64,000 nt of DNA from Prevotella sp. Its GTDB lineage: Bacteria > Bacteroidota > Bacteroidia > Bacteroidales > Bacteroidaceae. Position numbers and translations under genes: made by a program. Location: contig JAGBJJ010000011.1 of NCBI GenBank assembly GCA_017934525.1, positions 46,449 to 110,448 on the forward strand. Reading direction: 5' to 3'. Positions 60,662-64,000 of this stretch are shown in pieces. The notes below the pieces were generated by a model. It was given only the letters and a program-made list of their open reading frames with translations. It did no database searches and was not told the origin of the DNA. Each line of letters begins with the position of its first letter. Position 1 is the stretch's first letter.

Positions 60662-60670
60662 GCAAAGATA
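60662..60670 (-). promoter_or_regulatory. -7 element for the 1874-residue protein gene
   Basis: Reverse strand reads TATCTTTGC, about 65 bp from the ATG. A second candidate, TAAATTTGC, lies at 60682-60690. No clear -33, which is common for activator-dependent promoters. Confidence 0.5.
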
Positions 60671-60701
60671 GCACAATCTTCGCAAATTTAACCTTGGAAT
60701 A

Positions 60702-60722
60702 GGGTGACAAAAGGGTGACAAA
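60702..60722 (-). promoter_or_regulatory. GGGTGACAAA direct repeat (candidate operator)
   Basis: Perfect 10-bp copies at 60702-60711 and 60713-60722, one helical turn (11 bp) apart, about 45-65 bp upstream of the predicted start. A related GGCGACAAA lies at 63756-63764, upstream of the transporter-regulator operon. Binding by the LuxR-type regulator encoded between them is inference. Confidence 0.5.
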
Positions 60723-60799
60723 TGTGTTAAAAGGGCAGCTTTTATTCAATTATGAATGATATTTGCATAAACCCTGCACCGCAGGCCCCGCGTCAGCAT

Positions 60800-62461
60800 T
60801 CAGTATTGGCAGACATATTGATAGAGATCAGCCGATGAGTCAAGACCGAGTTTCTTGGCAATACGATTCTTGCGACGCTTGCACGACTCTGGCTCGACAT
60901 TCATAAAGACAGCAATCTCCTTCGCCGAAAGATTCATCCTCACGTAAGTCAGGAAGCGGATATCGGATGCCGACAATTCAGGGTGCTTCTGCGTCAGTGC
61001 GACAGAGAAGTCAGGATAGGCCGCTTCGAAGTCGATGAGGAACTTGTCGTGCTCGCCGCTGTCTTTCAGCATCTGCGTCAGATGATTGGCCAGGGCTGCC
61101 AGCTGCTGGCTCTCCTTGGAGCCCTTCATGTCGGAAATCGACGCAAGCAAATCGGTGATAAGCGCATTGCGCGAGGCCACAAACATCGTCATCGTAGACA
61201 GTTCACGCTTCTTTTGTTCTATCTCTTTGGTCAGCATCTCTTCTTGATAATGGGCCACCAACTCGGTCTCCCTCATCCTCTGCTCTACCACCAGCTTGTC
61301 GTTTTTCTCCTGCTCTATCTGAAGCTGCATCTGCTGGGCATGCTGGCGACTCTTCTGCCGCTGCGACCTGTACATAAGCACACCGATGACCATAAGCAGA
61401 ACGCAGATGGTGATAAAGAGGTAAGATAACTGCCGATGCTGAGTCAGTCGACTGAGTTCGCCCTCCATCTCCGAGCGCATCTTATAAACTTCAATCTTGA
61501 TGCGTGAGTTCTCCGTGAGCCGGCGATCTTGTATCCGCATCAAAGAGTCAGAGTATACAATCACGGAGTCCTTATAGTTAAGGGCTTCTGTCATATTGCC
61601 CTGTGCCTTATAGAGCTGGGCTATCGATTCACAGAGATGCGATCTGTTGCGCAATGTTGCTATACGGCTCGCCTGCTCAGCCAGCCGGAAGGCCTTATCG
61701 AGTTGACCGCGTTCCTTATATATATCAATAAGGTATGTCATCGTCACCGTCTTGTCGCTGTTGGTCAGATACGGAGTCTGGCAAAGAGGCTCCCCCTGCT
61801 TCAGCACCTCATCGTAGCGTTTCTGCAAATAAAGCATCTCAAGTTTGGTGAGTCCCACCTTATAGTAAATACTGCTGTCGCTGCTGCCTTTAGCCCACGA
61901 CATACATTCTTTTAAATATTTCTCAGTCAGCCCAAACCGTTTTTTCTTATTGTATATCAGCCCCAAGTCCATACAGTATGTGACGCATGATGCCGAATCG
62001 CGCTCATGGACGGCATCGTCGTAGCATGCCAGACAAAGCTCTTCGGCCTTGTCGAAGTTGTTTTCCTCAAAGTAAACACCTGCTATGCCGTTTTGTATCT
62101 TCGACCGCGACTCTCGGCCAAGACGGTATTTTTCTGCTATCGTCAGAGCTTCATAATAGTATTTAAGGGCCTCGCCATTCTCACTAATCATGAAGTAACA
62201 CACCCCCATATCATAAGTGGCCACGCAATTCAGACGGAAGGAGTCAGCCTTCTCTGCCATGTTTTTTGCCTTCATAAAAAGACGCAGTGCATCAGAATAG
62301 CGTTCATCGAGAAAAGCTTCTTCACCCTTTGCTATAACCGTATCTATATCAGAAGTCGGCATCTGACGTGCTTCGACCACACCATGGCATAGCCACAGCA
62401 TGACCATCACGAGCATGAAGACACGCGCTGCTACCAAATATCTGATTTGAGAGGTCGACAT
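60800..62461 (-). CDS. TPR-containing membrane regulator with C-terminal LuxR-like HTH
   Basis: 553 residues. Signal or TM segment at 10-30, then a tetratricopeptide region (about 38-320; repeats such as ERYSDALRLFMKAKNMAEKA, GEALKYYYEALTIAEKY, NNFDKAEELCLACYDDA), a TM helix (about 347-366), a long coiled coil (370-430) and a C-terminal HTH (495-545: SASDIRFLTYVRMNLSAKEIAVFMNVEPESCKRRKNRIAKKL). The TPR part is predicted periplasmic. The C-terminal module from the coiled coil onward resembles that of the regulator at 10717-13563. No kinase domain. It is 27 bp after the MFS gene on the same transcript and may control that gene and the 1874-residue protein gene. Confidence 0.87.
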   Translation of the reverse strand: MSTSQIRYLVAARVFMLVMVMLWLCHGVVEARQMPTSDIDTVIAKGEEAFLDERYSDALRLFMKAKNMAEKADSFRLNCVATYDMGVCYFMISENGEALKYYYEALTIAEKYRLGRESRSKIQNGIAGVYFEENNFDKAEELCLACYDDAVHERDSASCVTYCMDLGLIYNKKKRFGLTEKYLKECMSWAKGSSDSSIYYKVGLTKLEMLYLQKRYDEVLKQGEPLCQTPYLTNSDKTVTMTYLIDIYKERGQLDKAFRLAEQASRIATLRNRSHLCESIAQLYKAQGNMTEALNYKDSVIVYSDSLMRIQDRRLTENSRIKIEVYKMRSEMEGELSRLTQHRQLSYLFITICVLLMVIGVLMYRSQRQKSRQHAQQMQLQIEQEKNDKLVVEQRMRETELVAHYQEEMLTKEIEQKKRELSTMTMFVASRNALITDLLASISDMKGSKESQQLAALANHLTQMLKDSGEHDKFLIDFEAAYPDFSVALTQKHPELSASDIRFLTYVRMNLSAKEIAVFMNVEPESCKRRKNRIAKKLGLDSSADLYQYVCQY

Positions 62462-62488
62462 CAGTCTGTGTATATGTACCGGTATCCG

Positions 62489-63673
62489 TCAGCCATTTGC
62501 CTTCCTGACCAAGAAAAACGCATAGCATGCCACCAAGAGGAAGCCCCCAAGAGGTATGATGAAAGGCAGGAAAGGCGATGCCGAGTGATCAGCCAGCCAC
62601 CCCATCAAAAGGAAGCCGCAGCCGCCGATAGGAGTCATCATCAGCAGTGACGAGGCTTTCTTCTTCTGCTGAGCATCAAGATCACGCACAGCTAATGAGA
62701 AGATGGTGGGGAACATGATGGCCTCAAACAGATAGTTCAAGATCAGTGCCACAAGCGAAAGCATCCCCAGATTAAGCATCGTCAGCACCATGCAGCCCAT
62801 GGTGCCCACTGCGCAATAGAGCAACATACGCTCAGCCTTGATGCTACGCATAATCCAGCTGCCCAGGAAACGGCCCACCATAAAGATGACCAGAGCCAAC
62901 GATACCACACGCGAGGCCGACAGCTTATCCATCCATCCCGTACCAGTGACGAAGTTAACAAAATAGCTGTTGATAGAAATCTCGGCCACTTCGTAGCAGA
63001 ACAGAGCGAGAAGCCCGAAAAAGAAAATACCTCCCAAGCTCCCTGACGAAGAAGCATGACTTGCTACATCTGAGGGAGCCTGCACCTCTGGCAGCTGAAC
63101 CCTTGTAAACACCAATGCAATGAGCAACACCACGACGCCCATGATACCATAGGGCACATCCACGTTGCCACTCGAGCCATCGCTGAACAAGAACTGCCCG
63201 ACAAGCAATGTAGCCATGAAGCAGCCCATACCATTAAACGTCTGCGAGAGGTTCAAACGACTCGAAGCCGTCTCACGTGGTCCCAGTTCGGTGACATAGG
63301 GGTTGGCCGCCGTCTCGAGAAACGTCAGGCCACAGCCAATGACAAACAGAGCCGCAAGGAAGCCCTCAAACGAGGCTGCTGGGATAAAAGCCAGCGAACC
63401 GAGTGCAAAGAGCGTCAGTCCAAACACCACGCCACGTCGATACCCCCATCGGCTGATAAACAGACCGGCAGGGATAGCCATCAGGAAATATCCCAGATAG
63501 GTAGTCACCTGAATCAGTGCCGACTGGGTGATGGAAATGTCAAACTTGTCTTGGAAGTGTTTATTCAGCACATCCAGGATAGCACGGGCGAAGCCCCACA
63601 GGAAGAAGAGCGTAGTAATGAGCACAAACGGCACTGCATACCGCTTATCGGTCAATTTCGTTGTCTTTGCCAT
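62489..63673 (-). CDS. Sugar:H+ symporter of the MFS (FucP/GluP type)
   Basis: 394 residues, 12 TM segments predicted by eye. N-terminal PFVLITTLFFLWGFARAILDVLNKHFQ is the conserved FucP/GluP first-helix motif (FFLWGF...N..L...F), with GLFISRWGYRRGV (RxGRR-like loop) and LETAANPYVTELGP in helix 4-5. The substrate may be fucose, glucose or galactose; not resolvable. It is the first gene of the transporter-regulator pair with promoter at 63697. Confidence 0.9.
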   Translation of the reverse strand: MAKTTKLTDKRYAVPFVLITTLFFLWGFARAILDVLNKHFQDKFDISITQSALIQVTTYLGYFLMAIPAGLFISRWGYRRGVVFGLTLFALGSLAFIPAASFEGFLAALFVIGCGLTFLETAANPYVTELGPRETASSRLNLSQTFNGMGCFMATLLVGQFLFSDGSSGNVDVPYGIMGVVVLLIALVFTRVQLPEVQAPSDVASHASSSGSLGGIFFFGLLALFCYEVAEISINSYFVNFVTGTGWMDKLSASRVVSLALVIFMVGRFLGSWIMRSIKAERMLLYCAVGTMGCMVLTMLNLGMLSLVALILNYLFEAIMFPTIFSLAVRDLDAQQKKKASSLLMMTPIGGCGFLLMGWLADHSASPFLPFIIPLGGFLLVACYAFFLVRKANG

Positions 63674-63696
63674 TTTTTTTGTTTTTCAATCCGCGT

Positions 63697-63727
63697 GCAA
63701 AGATACTAACTATTTCCGACAAAACAA
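63697..63727 (-). promoter_or_regulatory. Promoter for the MFS transporter-regulator operon
   Basis: Reverse strand: TTG at 63727-63725, 19-bp spacer, TATCTTTGC at 63705-63697, leader about 20 nt. A GGCGACAAA motif lies upstream at 63756-63764. Confidence 0.6.
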
Positions 63728-63861
63728 GCACTACGATGTAAAAAATAAATTAAAAGGCGACAAAAGAATCCCTTCCTCCACATTTTCCAACATTAGCCGA
63801 CAGCAGCATCACGACGGCAGCAGCATCAAAGGAGAATAAGACAGACATACACACACAAGAA

Positions 63862-63898
63862 AATGGAGCTCCGTCTCACTCATGAAACGAAGCTCCCG
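63862..63898 (-). terminator. Rho-independent terminator of the rRNA operon
   Basis: On the reverse strand a 13-14 bp stem (GGAGCT...AGCTCC with two G-U pairs, loop TGAG) is followed by CATTTTC. It lies directly downstream of the 5S gene, so it ends that transcript. Confidence 0.75.
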
Positions 63899-63901
63899 GT
63901 A

Positions 63902-64000
<99 letters not shown>

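Overview
The window looks like chromosomal DNA of a Bacteroidota member, most likely a GC-rich Prevotellaceae (Prevotella-like) genome. The evidence is a SusC/SusD pair, many promoters of the TTTG-N(19-21)-TAnnTTTG type, almost no Shine-Dalgarno sites, several proteins with a FDLQGRR-type C-terminal tail like those in type IX secretion cargo, and Bacteroidota-specific families (DUF4876, DUF6850, DUF4886-like, SusR-like LuxR regulators). Species is not resolvable by reading.

Layout. 157-1296: a histidine kinase without partner in view. 1297-13563: a polysaccharide utilisation locus (SusC, SusD, GH144-like lipoprotein, GH3 fused to an SGNH hydrolase, SusR-like membrane regulator); the GH144 + GH3 pair points to beta-1,2-glucan. 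A promoter and an array of AGCGTA motifs in 11-bp helical phase precede it. 13880-17826: two exported proteins of unknown role (beta-helix; three-repeat protein with C-terminal tail). 18161-22025: indolepyruvate oxidoreductase (iorA, iorB) and an aminotransferase. 22128-34401: housekeeping genes: hsp20 (with a sigma-54-type promoter), mfd, a GT2, purine salvage (deoD, two deoxynucleoside kinases), M18 aminopeptidase, sdaA, coaW, plus two small exported proteins. 34424-36898: a large zinc metalloprotease.

37010-44846: a five-gene operon (TonB-dependent receptor, DUF4876 lipoprotein, DUF6850-type outer-membrane barrel, DUF4876 paralogue with C-terminal tail, periplasmic HMA-domain protein). This is the best candidate here for a little-described system, plausibly uptake or handling of a metal or metal complex. 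45047-50343: SGNH hydrolase, TerC/Alx protein, PhoR/PhoB-like two-component pair and a Na/phosphate cotransporter, all leftward. 50556-60597: three large exported proteins with C-terminal tails (M6 protease, thiol-motif Omp28-like protein, 1874-residue multidomain protein with a 1023-bp internal duplication). 60800-63673: a TPR-LuxR membrane regulator and a sugar MFS transporter. The window ends inside a leftward 5S rRNA, so an rRNA operon lies beyond the right edge.

Regulatory themes. Two membrane-bound regulators (10717-13563 and 60800-62461) share one C-terminal DNA-binding module, and direct repeats that look like operators lie near each. Several intergenic regions hold long perfect hairpins, some sharing an ATTCCGGCC core (REP-like family).
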